64,000 bases of DNA from Phenylobacterium sp. CCH9-H3 (GTDB lineage Bacteria > Pseudomonadota > Alphaproteobacteria > Caulobacterales > Caulobacteraceae): positions 10,163 through 74,162 of the forward strand of contig NZ_LSJI01000266.1 of assembly GCF_001557235.1 (NCBI RefSeq), in the 5' to 3' direction. The translations under genes and the position numbers were made by a program. The notes under the pieces were generated by a model. The model had not been told where the DNA came from. It saw only the letters and a program-made list of their open reading frames with translations, and did no database searches. Positions 24,883 to 33,789 of this stretch are shown piece by piece (the first letter of the stretch is position 1; each line of letters opens with the position of its first letter).

Positions 24883-26217
24883 TCAGCCCGCCTTGAGGCT
24901 CTGGGCCATGGCGGCGGCCTGTTCGAGGGCGTAGCCGACGCTGTCCGGCGAGGCGACCTCGGCGACGCCAAGATCGAACTCGACGACGAAGGGCGTGGCG
25001 CCCTGTCCCGCCTCGAAGGCCGTGCAGCCGATCACCGCGGCGATGCGCTCCCCGGCCGAGCGGGCCGCGTGCAGGCTCGTGGCGGGCAGGGCGAGAGCGA
25101 ACACCTCGGGCGCGAGGCGTGCGGCGGTGTCTTCCACACGGACCAGGCGGCCGATCATGGAGCCGATCTGGGGAACGGCGCGGGCGACCCAGCCGCCGGT
25201 GCGCGGCGCTTTGAGGTCCGGCTTCTCGGCCACCTTCAGCATGCAGATGCTCAAGGGGCGGTTCCGCTCGCGGGCGCTCCGGGCCAGGCGCATCAGGTGG
25301 CCGGCGAACAGGTCGCGGGTGAAGAGACCCGTGGCCGCGTCCATCAGGCCCGAACCGCGGGCCCGCTCCAGCGCGGCGCGCACCGATTTCTGTCGGCGGA
25401 AGGACCGGGCCAGCTCGACAACCCGAAGCGCGGTCTCGGTCTCCGGCGTTTCGGGCGAGGCGACGTCGGAGATTCCGCGATGATAGGCCTCCGCCGCGGT
25501 GACCGCCGATTCGGCGCGCATGTAGAGTAGGGCGGGCGTGTGGTAGAGCCGCGTGTTCCGCCGCAGTCCCGCGGCGATCGACAACGCCTCGTGCGGGTTG
25601 TCGCCGGCCCATAGGACTACCGCGTCGAACGGCCGCTCGTGCAGATAGTCGAACGCGGTGAAGGCGGTGAAGGCGCCCACCACCTCGGCGCCGTTGCGCT
25701 GCAGGGCATTGGAGAGCGCCAGGAACTGCGGCGCGGGCTCTCCAATGGCCAGGACGCGGAAAGGTGTCGGATCCAGCTCGGGCGCGTCCAGCACATGACC
25801 GCGTTCGGAGAAGGTCTCGACCCGGACCTCGAACTCCTCTTCGGCCACCGCCGTGCGGACCAGGCTCTCCAGGCGCATGGCGGCCTGGGCGGGGTGCAGG
25901 GGCGCAGCCAGGGTCAGGTCGTAGCCGTGATCCTTCTGGAAGGGGTCGGGCGCGCCCATGGCCATGATCGGGAGGCGACGCGGCGCGCAGGCGGCGCGCA
26001 GGCGGTCGGCCAGGCCCTCGGCGGCGCCGTGGTCCATTTCGGCCAGGTCGACGATCGCGGCCTGGATCTGGAGGTCGGAGAGCGCGGCCGCGGCGGCCGC
26101 TTCGCTGCGGGCGGTGACCGTGCGCCAGCCGAGCTTGTCCAGCCCCTCGGCCAACGGGCCGGCTGTGGAATCGTCGCGAGCGACGATAAGCACTCGCGCC
26201 TGAAGCCCTGCGGCCAT
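24883..26217 (-). CDS. popA: PopA-like c-di-GMP effector (REC-REC-degenerate GGDEF)
   Basis: A 444-residue protein. REC1 (about 7-125) keeps the phosphoacceptor Asp57 (AAIVDLAEM). REC2 (about 153-270) has Trp at that site (DAVVLWAGD), so it is a pseudo-receiver. The C-terminal GGDEF-like domain has APEVF (369-373) in place of GGDEF, but the inhibitory site RVED (360-363) stands at the correct distance. Caulobacter PopA has this architecture; its I-site arginine (R357) binds c-di-GMP and it recruits RcdA for CtrA degradation by ClpXP. A similar cell-cycle role is likely. Not catalytic as a cyclase. Confidence 0.8.
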   Translation of the reverse strand: MAAGLQARVLIVARDDSTAGPLAEGLDKLGWRTVTARSEAAAAAALSDLQIQAAIVDLAEMDHGAAEGLADRLRAACAPRRLPIMAMGAPDPFQKDHGYDLTLAAPLHPAQAAMRLESLVRTAVAEEEFEVRVETFSERGHVLDAPELDPTPFRVLAIGEPAPQFLALSNALQRNGAEVVGAFTAFTAFDYLHERPFDAVVLWAGDNPHEALSIAAGLRRNTRLYHTPALLYMRAESAVTAAEAYHRGISDVASPETPETETALRVVELARSFRRQKSVRAALERARGSGLMDAATGLFTRDLFAGHLMRLARSARERNRPLSICMLKVAEKPDLKAPRTGGWVARAVPQIGSMIGRLVRVEDTAARLAPEVFALALPATSLHAARSAGERIAAVIGCTAFEAGQGATPFVVEFDLGVAEVASPDSVGYALEQAAAMAQSLKAG

Positions 26218-26337
26218 ATCCCCATCCAATCGCGCCCTGATCTGTCCTAAGCACGGAATCGCACAGGGCCGGAAGAGTTGTCCCATACCCGCCCGCGGGT
26301 TGCAGAAGAGTTTCATTGTCGCAGGAGGTCTAAGGTC

Positions 26338-27102
26338 GTGGGGGTCGAACTGACGGGGAAGGTGGCCGCGGTCACCGGTGCGAGCGGGGGCCTGGGCGCG
26401 CATTTCGCGAAGCTGCTGGCCGCGAATGGCGCGGCCGTCGCCGTGACGGCGCGGCGCGTGGACAGGATCCAGGCCATCGCCGACGAGATCAACGCCGGCG
26501 GCGGCAAGGCCGTGGCCCTCGCGCTGGACGTGGGCGACGCCGAGGCGATCGGCCCCGCGCTGGACCGCGTCCAGGAGGAACTGGGCGGCCTCGACATCCT
26601 GGTCAACAACGCGGGCATCGGCGGGGAGGGGCTGGCCCTCGACATCTCGGTCGAGGATTTCGACCAGACCTTCGCGGTGAACGTGCGCGGGACGTTCTTT
26701 GCGGCCCGCGAAGCGGCTAGGCGGATGATCGCCGCCCAGGTCGAGGGGCGGATCGTCAACATCGCCTCGATCGCCAGCCACACCGTCCTGCCGGGCCTTT
26801 CGGCCTACTGCGGGTCCAAGGCGGCCGTCGCAATGCTGACCAAGAGCCTGGCGCGGGAATGGGCCCGCCGGGGGATCGCCGTGAACGCCCTGGCGCCGGG
26901 CTACATCGAGACCGCGATCAACGACGCCTGGTGGCCGACGGAAGGCGGCCAGAAGCAGCTCAAGGGCTTCCCGCGCCGTCGGCTGATGGACGCGAGCGAC
27001 CTGGACGCGGCGTTCCTGCTGCTGGCCGGGCCGGCGGCCCGCGCCATCACGGGCGCGCTGATCACCGTGGACGACGGACAGTCGCTGCCCGGCGGCGGCT
27101 AG
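26338..27102 (+). CDS. SDR oxidoreductase (FabG/classical type)
   Basis: A 254-residue classical SDR with TGASGGLGAHFA, NNAGIGGEG, the catalytic SIASHTVLPGLSAYCGSKAA and the C-terminal ITVDDGQSLPGG. GTG is the likely start because AGGAGG lies 9 nt before it; the longer frame upstream lacks a ribosome site. Substrate unknown. The CoA-transferase/racemase gene starts 55 bp downstream on the same strand, so branched or aromatic acyl-CoA metabolism is possible. Confidence 0.85.
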   Translation: MGVELTGKVAAVTGASGGLGAHFAKLLAANGAAVAVTARRVDRIQAIADEINAGGGKAVALALDVGDAEAIGPALDRVQEELGGLDILVNNAGIGGEGLALDISVEDFDQTFAVNVRGTFFAAREAARRMIAAQVEGRIVNIASIASHTVLPGLSAYCGSKAAVAMLTKSLAREWARRGIAVNALAPGYIETAINDAWWPTEGGQKQLKGFPRRRLMDASDLDAAFLLLAGPAARAITGALITVDDGQSLPGGG

Positions 27103-27157
27103 GCTTGGCTGACCGAAGGGCAAGAGGCTTAGATCGCGCGAAAACTGGGAGGACAGC

Positions 27158-28288
27158 ATGCGTCAGGGTCCGCTAACCGGCCTGAAGATCGTCGAATTCG
27201 CAGGGATCGGCCCCGGCCCCTTCTGCGGCATGCTGTTGTCCGACCTGGGCGCCGACGTGGTGCGCATCGACCGCAAAGGGCAGGGCCGGGGCGCGCCGTC
27301 CGACATCACCTCGCGCGGCCGCCGCTCGGTGGCGCTGGACCTGAAGAAGCCGGAGGCGGTCGAGGCCTGCCTGAAGCTGATGGACGGCGCCGACGCGATC
27401 ATCGAGGGCTTCCGGCCGGGCGTCATGGAGCGCCTGGGCCTGGGGCCGGACGTGGCGCTGAAGCGCAATCCGAAGCTGGTGTTCGGGCGGATGACCGGCT
27501 GGGGCCAGACGGGTCCCTACGCCCACGCCGCCGGCCACGACATGAACTACATCGCCATCACCGGCGCGCTGCACGCCATCGGCACCGACGACAAGCCGGT
27601 GCCGCCGCTGAACCTGGTGGGGGATTTCGGGGGCGGGGCGCTCTACCTCGCCTTTGGCCTGTTGGCCGGCGTGATCCAGGCGCGCGAGACGGGCAGGGGG
27701 CAGGTGATCGACTGCGCCATGAGCGACGGCGCGGCCTCGCTGATGGCCATGTTCTACGGCTTCAAAGCCGCCGGCATGTGGAAGGAGCAGCGACGCTCGA
27801 ACATGCTGGATGGCGGGGCCCACTTCTACGACACCTACCAGTGCCGGGACGGCAAATGGGTGTCGATCGGCTCCATCGAGCCGCAGTTCTACGCCCTGTT
27901 GCTGGAGAAGACCGGGATCGACGATCCGGAGTTCCAGAAGCAGAACGACCGGAGTGTGTGGCCCGCCCTGCGTGAGAAGCTGGCCGACGTCATCGCCCAG
28001 AAGACCCGCGACGAGTGGACCGAGATCATGGGCGGCACGGACGTCTGCTTCGCCCCGGTCCTCGACCTGGACGAGGCCCCGAAGCACCCGCACAACGCCG
28101 CGCGCGAAACGTTCGTGACCCTGGGTGGTGTCGTCCAGCCAGCGCCCGCGCCGCGGTTCTCGGCGACGCCGGGCAAGATCCAGGGACCGCCGCCGGCCAT
28201 CGGCGCCCACGACCGCGAAGCGCTGTCCGACTGGGGCTTCTCGGACGGCGAAATCGGCGCTTTGCAGAGCGCGGGGGCGCTCGCCTAG
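27158..28288 (+). CDS. CaiB/BaiF family protein, alpha-methylacyl-CoA racemase-like
   Basis: A 376-residue family III CoA-transferase-fold protein. It contains [53 protein letters not shown] and [15 protein letters not shown]. The His and Asp in the last two motifs match the racemase pair of alpha-methylacyl-CoA racemase (His126/Asp156 in the mycobacterial enzyme), and the Asp used by CoA-transferases is not evident. It is therefore more likely an epimerase of 2-methylacyl-CoAs than a CoA-transferase. Ribosome site GGGAGGAC. Confidence 0.85.
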   Translation: MRQGPLTGLKIVEFAGIGPGPFCGMLLSDLGADVVRIDRKGQGRGAPSDITSRGRRSVALDLKKPEAVEACLKLMDGADAIIEGFRPGVMERLGLGPDVALKRNPKLVFGRMTGWGQTGPYAHAAGHDMNYIAITGALHAIGTDDKPVPPLNLVGDFGGGALYLAFGLLAGVIQARETGRGQVIDCAMSDGAASLMAMFYGFKAAGMWKEQRRSNMLDGGAHFYDTYQCRDGKWVSIGSIEPQFYALLLEKTGIDDPEFQKQNDRSVWPALREKLADVIAQKTRDEWTEIMGGTDVCFAPVLDLDEAPKHPHNAARETFVTLGGVVQPAPAPRFSATPGKIQGPPPAIGAHDREALSDWGFSDGEIGALQSAGALA

Positions 28289-28433
28289 CTTCCGAATTCG
28301 GCAACACGTTATCTGAAAGCGCCGTTCAGGCGCGGTTCAGCCGGCGGGGCCCAGATTGCCCCCCGGATCGGACGTCGCGCTCTCCCGTCCCTCGAAGCGG
28401 CGGCCGGCCCGGATGGAAAGACACGCCCATCGG

Positions 28434-28467
28434 CGGCGCGCCACCTACTAACCCGGGTGGCGCGCCG
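28434..28467. terminator. Strong 12-bp hairpin, possible terminator
   Basis: CGGCGCGCCACC and GGTGGCGCGCCG are perfect inverted repeats separated by 10 nt, lying between the racemase-like gene and the YihY gene. A weak T-rich stretch (TTATCATTT) follows on the plus strand. It is 145 bp past the upstream stop, so a terminator is plausible but not certain. Confidence 0.5.
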
Positions 28468-28523
28468 TTATCATTTGGGCCAAGGCTTACCGGACCTTGA
28501 GTCGAGCCTTCACCGCCGCGCGC

Positions 28524-29450
28524 ATGACCCTTTCCGAGATGATCCGGCGCGTTCGCCAGGGGGACTGGGATCCCGTCCACGGCCTGCGGCTGGGCCTCAC
28601 CGTGCTGGGCAAGGCGCTGGCCCGACTCTGGGGCCGCGACGTCATGCTCTACAATGGCGGGGTCTCGTTCTTCGTCATGCTCGCCATCTTCCCCGCGCTG
28701 GCGATCGTCATGGGGCTTTACAGCCTGCTGTCGGATCCCGCCCAGGTCGCCGCGCAGGGCGAGGCCATGGCGAAGGTGATGCCCGACGCGGCCCGGCTGA
28801 TCTTCCAGAGCGAGCTCGTCCGCCTGTCCCGGGCGCCGCCCGAGACCGTCTCGGTCCAGAGCATGGTGGCGCTGGTGATCGGCGGCTATGCCTCGCATCG
28901 GGGGTTCAAGGCCCTGCTGGCCGGGCTTTCGTTCATCCATGACGAGGATCGGCCTCGCGGCTTCGTGGGATTCAACCTGCTGGCGTTGGCGGTCCTGATC
29001 GCGGCGCTCGGCGCGCTGGGCGTCCTGTCGACTGTGTTCTTCGCCTTCCGCATCGTGGGCGAGACGTTCGGCCTGCGACCGCTGCGCGGCGCGCTCTGGC
29101 TTTACAGCGAGTGGACGTGGGCGAGCGCCGGCATGACGCTGGGCATGGCGCTGATCTACCGCTGGGCCATGTCGCGCGACCCGGTGGACTGGCGGGCCTC
29201 GCTGCTGGGCGGAGCGGCGGCGGCGGCGCTGTGCATCTTCGCCTCATGGGCGCTGGGCTTCTATGTGGAGGACATCGCTGCGCTCGGCGTGACCTACGGC
29301 TCGGTCGCCACAGTGGTCATCTTCCTGATCTGGCTGTCGTGGAACGTGAACGCGGTCTTCTTCGGCGGCGCCCTGGCCACGGAGGTGGAGCTTGCGCTGC
29401 ATCGGCGGCGCGTGCCCCTGGCCTCGGAGATGGGCGGTCTGCGCGGCTAA
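28524..29450 (+). CDS. YihY/BrkB family inner-membrane protein
   Basis: A 308-residue protein with about six transmembrane segments: MLYNGGVSFFVMLAIFPALAIVMG, then segments at about 110-130, 155-180, 200-220, 230-255 and 260-290. The family landmarks are FFVMLAIFPAL near the start and ALGVTYGSVATVVIFLIWLSWNVNAVFFGGAL near the end. Historically misnamed 'ribonuclease BN'; function unknown, possibly a transporter or flippase. A TTG 27 bp upstream would give 317 residues; I prefer the ATG, although neither has a clear ribosome site. Confidence 0.85.
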   Translation: MTLSEMIRRVRQGDWDPVHGLRLGLTVLGKALARLWGRDVMLYNGGVSFFVMLAIFPALAIVMGLYSLLSDPAQVAAQGEAMAKVMPDAARLIFQSELVRLSRAPPETVSVQSMVALVIGGYASHRGFKALLAGLSFIHDEDRPRGFVGFNLLALAVLIAALGALGVLSTVFFAFRIVGETFGLRPLRGALWLYSEWTWASAGMTLGMALIYRWAMSRDPVDWRASLLGGAAAAALCIFASWALGFYVEDIAALGVTYGSVATVVIFLIWLSWNVNAVFFGGALATEVELALHRRRVPLASEMGGLRG

Positions 29451-29677
29451 GCTTTCGAGAGCAGGAAGCTCAAGGTCCCGTCGGCTTCGGACTGTTCCAG
29501 CACCTGGGCGCCGATCTGGGCGGCGAAGTGGGGCACGTCGATCCGGGCGAGGGGATCGTCGGCCAGCAGCCTCACCTGAGCACCGGCAGGCGCCGCCTCC
29601 AGGGCGCGCCGGAGCCGCAGGGTCGGAACCGGGCAGCGATGCCCGCGCGCGTCGACCAGGATCTCTTCGGAAGCCAT
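29447..29677 (-). CDS. TusA-family sulfur carrier
   Basis: A 76-residue SirA/TusA-fold protein. It has the CPxP motif in DARGHRCPVPTLRLRRAL, where the Cys is the persulfide site, and the C-terminal beta strand DGTLSFLLS. It would relay sulfur to tRNA thiolation or other sulfur pathways, but which one is unclear without partners nearby. Its stop overlaps the convergent YihY stop. Confidence 0.85.
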   Translation of the reverse strand: MASEEILVDARGHRCPVPTLRLRRALEAAPAGAQVRLLADDPLARIDVPHFAAQIGAQVLEQSEADGTLSFLLSKA

Positions 29678-29747
29678 CGCCGGCGCATACACCGGCGGGC
29701 GGCTTGGCCCAAGCGCCGCGAGTCCGGCTGTCCAGCAGTAGGACGCG

Positions 29748-29783
29748 ACTTGGCCGGCGGACACCGATGCCCGCCGGCCAAGT
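29748..29783 (-). terminator. 13-bp hairpin downstream of tadG
   Basis: ACTTGGCCGGCGG and CCGCCGGCCAAGT form a perfect 13-bp stem with a 10-nt loop, starting 16 bp after the tadG stop on the minus strand. There is no U-run after it, so termination may be inefficient, or the stem may instead protect the 3' end. Confidence 0.55.
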
Positions 29784-29799
29784 TCTTCGCGCCGGGTGT

Positions 29800-31362
29800 C
29801 TACTTCGAGAGGCGCAGGGCCGAGATCTGGCCCGCGATGCTCTGGAACACCGAGGTCAGGGTCGTCGAGTCCTCGACGTTGTAGTAGTGGTCGCGGCTGC
29901 TGGCGCAGGCCTCGAGCAGGCTGCTGGAGCCCTCCACGACCCGGATCGTGTAGATCTCGATGTCCTTCTTCTTCATGTTCTCGCACAGCAGCTTCAGGCG
30001 ATAGTCGAGCGCCGCCGTTCGGGTGGAGTCGGAGGAGCCGATGCCCAGCGGCTGGCCGTTCGACTTGATGACGCGGCCCTGCCAGATGTACCCGGCGCCT
30101 GAATAGGTGCCGTCGTTCGGCGTGTCGCGCTGGGCGATGGTGTTCTCGCCGTCCGTCATCAGGATCACGATCTTGCGGTACTTCGGCGTCCCATAGGCGA
30201 CGCCGTCGGCGAACGGTCCCCAGGGCGAAACCATGTTCCAGCCCCAGGACATGCCGATGGGAATGTTGGTGTTGCCGTCGGCGACGAGCCCGGAGATGTC
30301 GTTCCGCAGGCCCTGGAAGTCGGTCGTCAGCCGCCGCATCCGGGCCAGGCCGCAGCCGCGGTTGGGGCCGAACGAGGTGGTCAGCGACGCCTTCTTCTTG
30401 CCGGTGTACTTGTTGATCATGCCCTGGCGGACGCGCCAGTCGTTGCTGTTCGTGTTGTCCGGCACATAGTCGTTCTGGTAGTCGCGGGCGTAGCCGCTGG
30501 TCTGCACGTCCGGCTCGTCCACGGCGAAGTAGGGCGTGTAAAGCGTCGCCGGCGTGCCGACGGCCGGCGGGGTATCCTCGACGTCGTGCGGTGCCTTGCG
30601 CATCTCGAGGCAACCACGCCAAGTGGCGTTCAGGTTCGAGAAGAGCGTGAAGCGGTTGGCCTGCTGGGTGCCGGACGAGGTCGTGAAGATCTCGTTGTTG
30701 ATCGGCGAGACGCCGTTCTGGTCCACCCACGTCGCGTTGCGATAGGCCGTTTCGTCGACGCGCACGGTATTGGAGAAGGGCACCAGGGCGATCTTGACCG
30801 CGTCGGGCTCGACGCTCTTCTTCGCCGCGTCCTCCATCTTGGTGACGAAGTCCGAGGCGGCCGCCTTCATGTCCTTGAGCTTGGTGCCCTCGTTCATCGA
30901 GCCGGTCGTATCCAGGACCAGGGCGATCTCGACCTTGACGCTAGTGCGCACTACCTCGGTGCTGGCCTCGATGGACATCACCCCGTCGCTCAGGAGGCCG
31001 GCGATGAAGGGCCGCACGTTCAGCTTCGCGCTTGCGACGACCGTGCCGCCTTCGCCGGCCGCGAACGAGCTGGACGCCAGTTCGAGGCCGTCGTCCAACT
31101 CCAGGTTCTGGGACAGGATGCGGTCGCCGGTGGCCTTCAGTTCGGAGTCCGATTGGGCCGTGGAGCGCGCCGCGCCAAGGGCGGCGGCGTCCAGCGCGTC
31201 CTGCAACTGGGACTTCGCGCTCGTGGCTCGGGCGAGATCCGCGGCGCCGAGGCCGGCGACCGTGAGCGGGGCGATGGCGATGGCGACCACAATCGCGACG
31301 TTGCCGCGGTCGTCGAGGCGGGGGACCAGTCGCCCCATGCCGGCGAAACGTGACCTGCGCAT
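29800..31362 (-). CDS. TadG-like pilus assembly protein with VWA domain
   Basis: A 520-residue protein. The N-terminal TadE/TadG-type hydrophobic segment (NVAIVVAIAIAPLTVAGLGAADLA, about 21-44) anchors it after prepilin-like processing. It is followed by a von Willebrand A domain with the MIDAS motif DTTGSMN (about 152-158) and LMTDGENT. Several Cys and aromatic residues lie in the insert. TadG acts with the Flp/Tad secretion system in pilus assembly or adhesion. It is divergent from two TadE-like genes and separate from any tadABC cluster in this window. Confidence 0.82.
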   Translation of the reverse strand: MRRSRFAGMGRLVPRLDDRGNVAIVVAIAIAPLTVAGLGAADLARATSAKSQLQDALDAAALGAARSTAQSDSELKATGDRILSQNLELDDGLELASSSFAAGEGGTVVASAKLNVRPFIAGLLSDGVMSIEASTEVVRTSVKVEIALVLDTTGSMNEGTKLKDMKAAASDFVTKMEDAAKKSVEPDAVKIALVPFSNTVRVDETAYRNATWVDQNGVSPINNEIFTTSSGTQQANRFTLFSNLNATWRGCLEMRKAPHDVEDTPPAVGTPATLYTPYFAVDEPDVQTSGYARDYQNDYVPDNTNSNDWRVRQGMINKYTGKKKASLTTSFGPNRGCGLARMRRLTTDFQGLRNDISGLVADGNTNIPIGMSWGWNMVSPWGPFADGVAYGTPKYRKIVILMTDGENTIAQRDTPNDGTYSGAGYIWQGRVIKSNGQPLGIGSSDSTRTAALDYRLKLLCENMKKKDIEIYTIRVVEGSSSLLEACASSRDHYYNVEDSTTLTSVFQSIAGQISALRLSK

Positions 31363-31368
31363 GTTCTA

Positions 31369-31410
31369 TCCTGCGATCGATTTCTATTGGCCTTGCTGGA
31401 TATCGCAGGA
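31369..31410. promoter_or_regulatory. Inverted repeat in the tadG/tadE divergent region
   Basis: TCCTGCGAT (31369-31377) and ATCGCAGGA (31402-31410) form a perfect 9-bp inverted repeat with a 24-bp spacer, just before the tadG start. A centre-to-centre distance of 33 bp is about three helical turns, suiting a regulator bound to one face of the DNA. The binding protein is unknown. Confidence 0.4.
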
Positions 31411-31498
31411 CGGCTAATCGCTCCTTAGGCAGGACCGTTAAGTTCCGTTCACCGTCATTCGCAACCGGATGTTGGTGCAACCCGGTCAGGCTGCCGGC

Positions 31499-32017
31499 AT
31501 GTTCAAGATCAAGGCGCATGCGGCCCCAAGACGGGTCTTTCGCCGCGACGAGAGCGGCGCGGCGGCGATCGAGTTCGCGCTCGTCGCGCCCCTGCTGTTC
31601 TTCACGCTGCTGTCGCTGGTGGAGCTGGGCGTGCTCGGCATGCTGACCGTCGGGCTCGACAATTCGATGGTCCAGGCCGCGCGCCTGATCCGGACCGGAC
31701 AGCCGACGGCGGCCACCTCGGCGGCCAGCTTCGAGGATCAGATCTGCGCGAACGTCGCCTCCGTGATGGGCAGCTGCCAGGAGCGCCTGGTGGTGAGCGT
31801 GCAGTCGTTCTCGGCGTTTTCCAACGCAGGCGCCGCCGCCAGCGCGCCTCCGGCCGGCCAGTTCAACAAGGGCGGCCCGAACGACATCATCCTGGTCAAG
31901 GCCGACTACCGGTGGCCGCTGATGAGTCCCTTCGTCGCCACGGCCTTCAACCGTAGCGGCCCGCTGGAGGTGACCATCAGCGCCCGGACGGCGTTCAAGA
32001 ACGAGCCCTTCGAATGA
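31499..32017 (+). CDS. TadE-like minor pilin
   Basis: A 172-residue pseudopilin. After a short basic N-terminus, the signature ESGAAAIEFALVAPLLFFTLLSLVELG matches TadE (prepilin-peptidase-type Gly/Ala-x-x-x-Glu with a hydrophobic helix). The C-terminal part is extracellular or periplasmic, with two Cys (QICANV, GSCQERL). An in-frame ATG 30 bp upstream is possible. It overlaps the next pilin by 4 bp. Confidence 0.82.
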   Translation: MFKIKAHAAPRRVFRRDESGAAAIEFALVAPLLFFTLLSLVELGVLGMLTVGLDNSMVQAARLIRTGQPTAATSAASFEDQICANVASVMGSCQERLVVSVQSFSAFSNAGAAASAPPAGQFNKGGPNDIILVKADYRWPLMSPFVATAFNRSGPLEVTISARTAFKNEPFE

Positions 32018-32538
32018 CGATCAAGCTCCTGCGCCGCCTGGCGGCGGACCGGTCGGGCGCCTCGGCCATCGAGTTCGCCCTGCTGTTTCCCATCCTCTTC
32101 GTGCTGCACATCGGCGCCGCAGAGGCGCTGCAGGCCTATATCGCCCAGCGGAACGTGGCTCACATCGCCTCGGCCATCGCCGACGTCACGGCGCGCAGCC
32201 GGACGGTCACCGAGGCGGAACTGAACGACATCCTGCTCGCCAGCACCTCGATGATGCATCCGTTCCCCAACATCCGCCTGCAGCGACGGGTGTCGAGCAT
32301 GAGCTCCGACAACGGCGGCGCGGTCAGCCGGGACTGGACCTCCAGCAAGGACTTTACCGATTCCAGCTCACCGAGCGTCCCGTCCGGATATCTGCAGCCC
32401 AACGAGAGCGTCATCGTCACCGACGTGATCTACGACTACCAGCCGACGTTCGGCCTGTTCCTGCCGGATACGATCCGCTTCACGCGCCACGCCTATGTGC
32501 GGCCGCGCCTGTCCAGCAAGGTCGAGAAGGTGAGCTGA
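32014..32538 (+). CDS. TadE/TadF-like minor pilin
   Basis: A 174-residue pseudopilin with RSGASAIEFALLFPILFVLHIGAAEAL, the same Glu-containing hydrophobic helix as its neighbour. The rest is a Ser-rich periplasmic domain without cysteines. Start ATGA overlaps the previous stop. The pair with divergent tadG forms the usual TadE-TadF-TadG set of the Flp pilus system. Confidence 0.82.
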   Translation: MTIKLLRRLAADRSGASAIEFALLFPILFVLHIGAAEALQAYIAQRNVAHIASAIADVTARSRTVTEAELNDILLASTSMMHPFPNIRLQRRVSSMSSDNGGAVSRDWTSSKDFTDSSSPSVPSGYLQPNESVIVTDVIYDYQPTFGLFLPDTIRFTRHAYVRPRLSSKVEKVS

Positions 32539-32590
32539 CCTTCGAGAGCCGGTAGAGCCCGCGCCGATCCCCTGCTAGAAGCCGCCTCCC

Positions 32591-32680
32591 GGACAGGTGG
32601 CCGAGTGGTTTAAGGCAGCGGTCTTGAAAACCGCCGTAGGTGAGAGCCTACCGTGGGTTCGAATCCCACCCTGTCCGCCA
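32591..32680 (+). tRNA. tRNA-Ser (anticodon TGA)
   Basis: A 90-nt class II tRNA. Acceptor stem GGACAGG/CCTGTCC, anticodon stem GCGGT/ACCGC around loop CTTGAAA, a long variable arm (TAGGTGAGAGCCTA) and encoded CCA are all visible. Confidence 0.97.
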
Positions 32681-32753
32681 CGCCCCGCGGCAATCTCCGG
32701 TTAACCCTGTCGCAAGCTTCCGGGCCGACGATTCCGGTGAGTCGGAGGCGGAC

Positions 32754-33758
32754 ATGACGAAATCCACGAACTGCGGACGGTCGATCCGGATCGCGCTGAT
32801 CCTGTTGGCCGGCGCGTCGGTGACCGCCTGCGTGACGCCGCGCTATCCCAGCCGCGCCGATGGCGTGGGCAAGGCGCCGCCGACGGGGCAGGGCGAGTAC
32901 AAGGTCGGCAAGCCCTACCAGGTGAACGGCGTCTGGTACGTGCCGCGGGAACAGCCGGACTACGACCAGCGGGGCGTCGCGTCCTGGTACGGGCCCCAGT
33001 TCCACATGAAGGCCACCGCCAACGGCGAGACGTTCGACATGAACAACATCTCGGCGGCCCACACGACCCTGCCGCTGCCGTCCATGGTGGAGGTCACCAA
33101 CCTCGACAATGGCCGCAAGCTGGTGGTGCGCGTCAACGACCGCGGGCCGTTCGCGAACAACCGGATCATCGACCTGTCCCGCGAGGCTGCGCGCCAGCTC
33201 GGCTACGATCGCGCGGGCCTCGCCAATGTGCGCGTCCGCTACCTTGGCCCGGCGCCCCTCCTGGGGCCTGGCGCGGGCCTGCGGTACGCCCAGGCCAAGC
33301 CGCTGCCCACCCGGGTCGCGACCGCTGCGGCGCCGATGGCGGCGGCGGCGACGTCGGACGACGTGATGGAGATGGCGGCTGGCTCTTCCTCGCCGCGAGC
33401 CATGTCCGCCCTGTCGGGGCCGGCCGACGACGTCGCCGTCTCGTCCCTGCCGCCGGTCACTGGCTCGGCCATCTCGGATACGCCGATCGCGGGCCCGACC
33501 CTGATGGCCTCGGCGCCCTCCGCCGGCACGGGCCTGAGGATCCAGGCGGGCGCATTCTCCAGCCAGGCGAACGCCCAGCGCGCGGTGGCTCAGCTTTCGT
33601 CTGCCGGGATGGCCTCGATCGAGCCGCTCCAGCGCGAAGGCATGACGCTGTACCGGGTGGTGCTGCCGGCGCCGGCCGACGAGGCCGCGGCCTATGCATT
33701 GCGGGACCGGGTGGCGGAGATCGGCTTCAGCGACGCCCGCGTGGTCAGCGCCTTCTAG
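32754..33758 (+). CDS. rlpA: Septal-ring lytic transglycosylase RlpA-like lipoprotein with SPOR domain
   Basis: A 334-residue outer-membrane lipoprotein. The lipobox is ASVTAC (Cys26). A double-psi beta-barrel domain (about 82-165) has GVASWYGPQFHMKATANGE, the catalytic His in AAHTTLPLP and the Asp in RVNDRGPF, as in the active Pseudomonas RlpA. After a long Ala/Pro/Ser linker, a C-terminal SPOR domain (about 260-334, LRIQAGAFSSQANAQRAVAQL) binds denuded septal peptidoglycan. Start ATG follows GGAGGCGGAC. Confidence 0.88.
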   Translation: MTKSTNCGRSIRIALILLAGASVTACVTPRYPSRADGVGKAPPTGQGEYKVGKPYQVNGVWYVPREQPDYDQRGVASWYGPQFHMKATANGETFDMNNISAAHTTLPLPSMVEVTNLDNGRKLVVRVNDRGPFANNRIIDLSREAARQLGYDRAGLANVRVRYLGPAPLLGPGAGLRYAQAKPLPTRVATAAAPMAAAATSDDVMEMAAGSSSPRAMSALSGPADDVAVSSLPPVTGSAISDTPIAGPTLMASAPSAGTGLRIQAGAFSSQANAQRAVAQLSSAGMASIEPLQREGMTLYRVVLPAPADEAAAYALRDRVAEIGFSDARVVSAF

Positions 33759-33789
33759 ACAAAGCGCTCGAACGCGCCAATTTGGCCGC

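Noticed and set aside
28326-28940. 204-codon minus-strand frame between the racemase-like gene and yihY
   Set aside because: No similarity, no ribosome site, and it covers the hairpin and the yihY start; composition is that of a shadow.
31430-31455. CtrA-like TTAA-N7 site upstream of tadE
   Set aside because: Only one TTAA half is present (TTAAGTTCCGTTCAC); the second half does not match.
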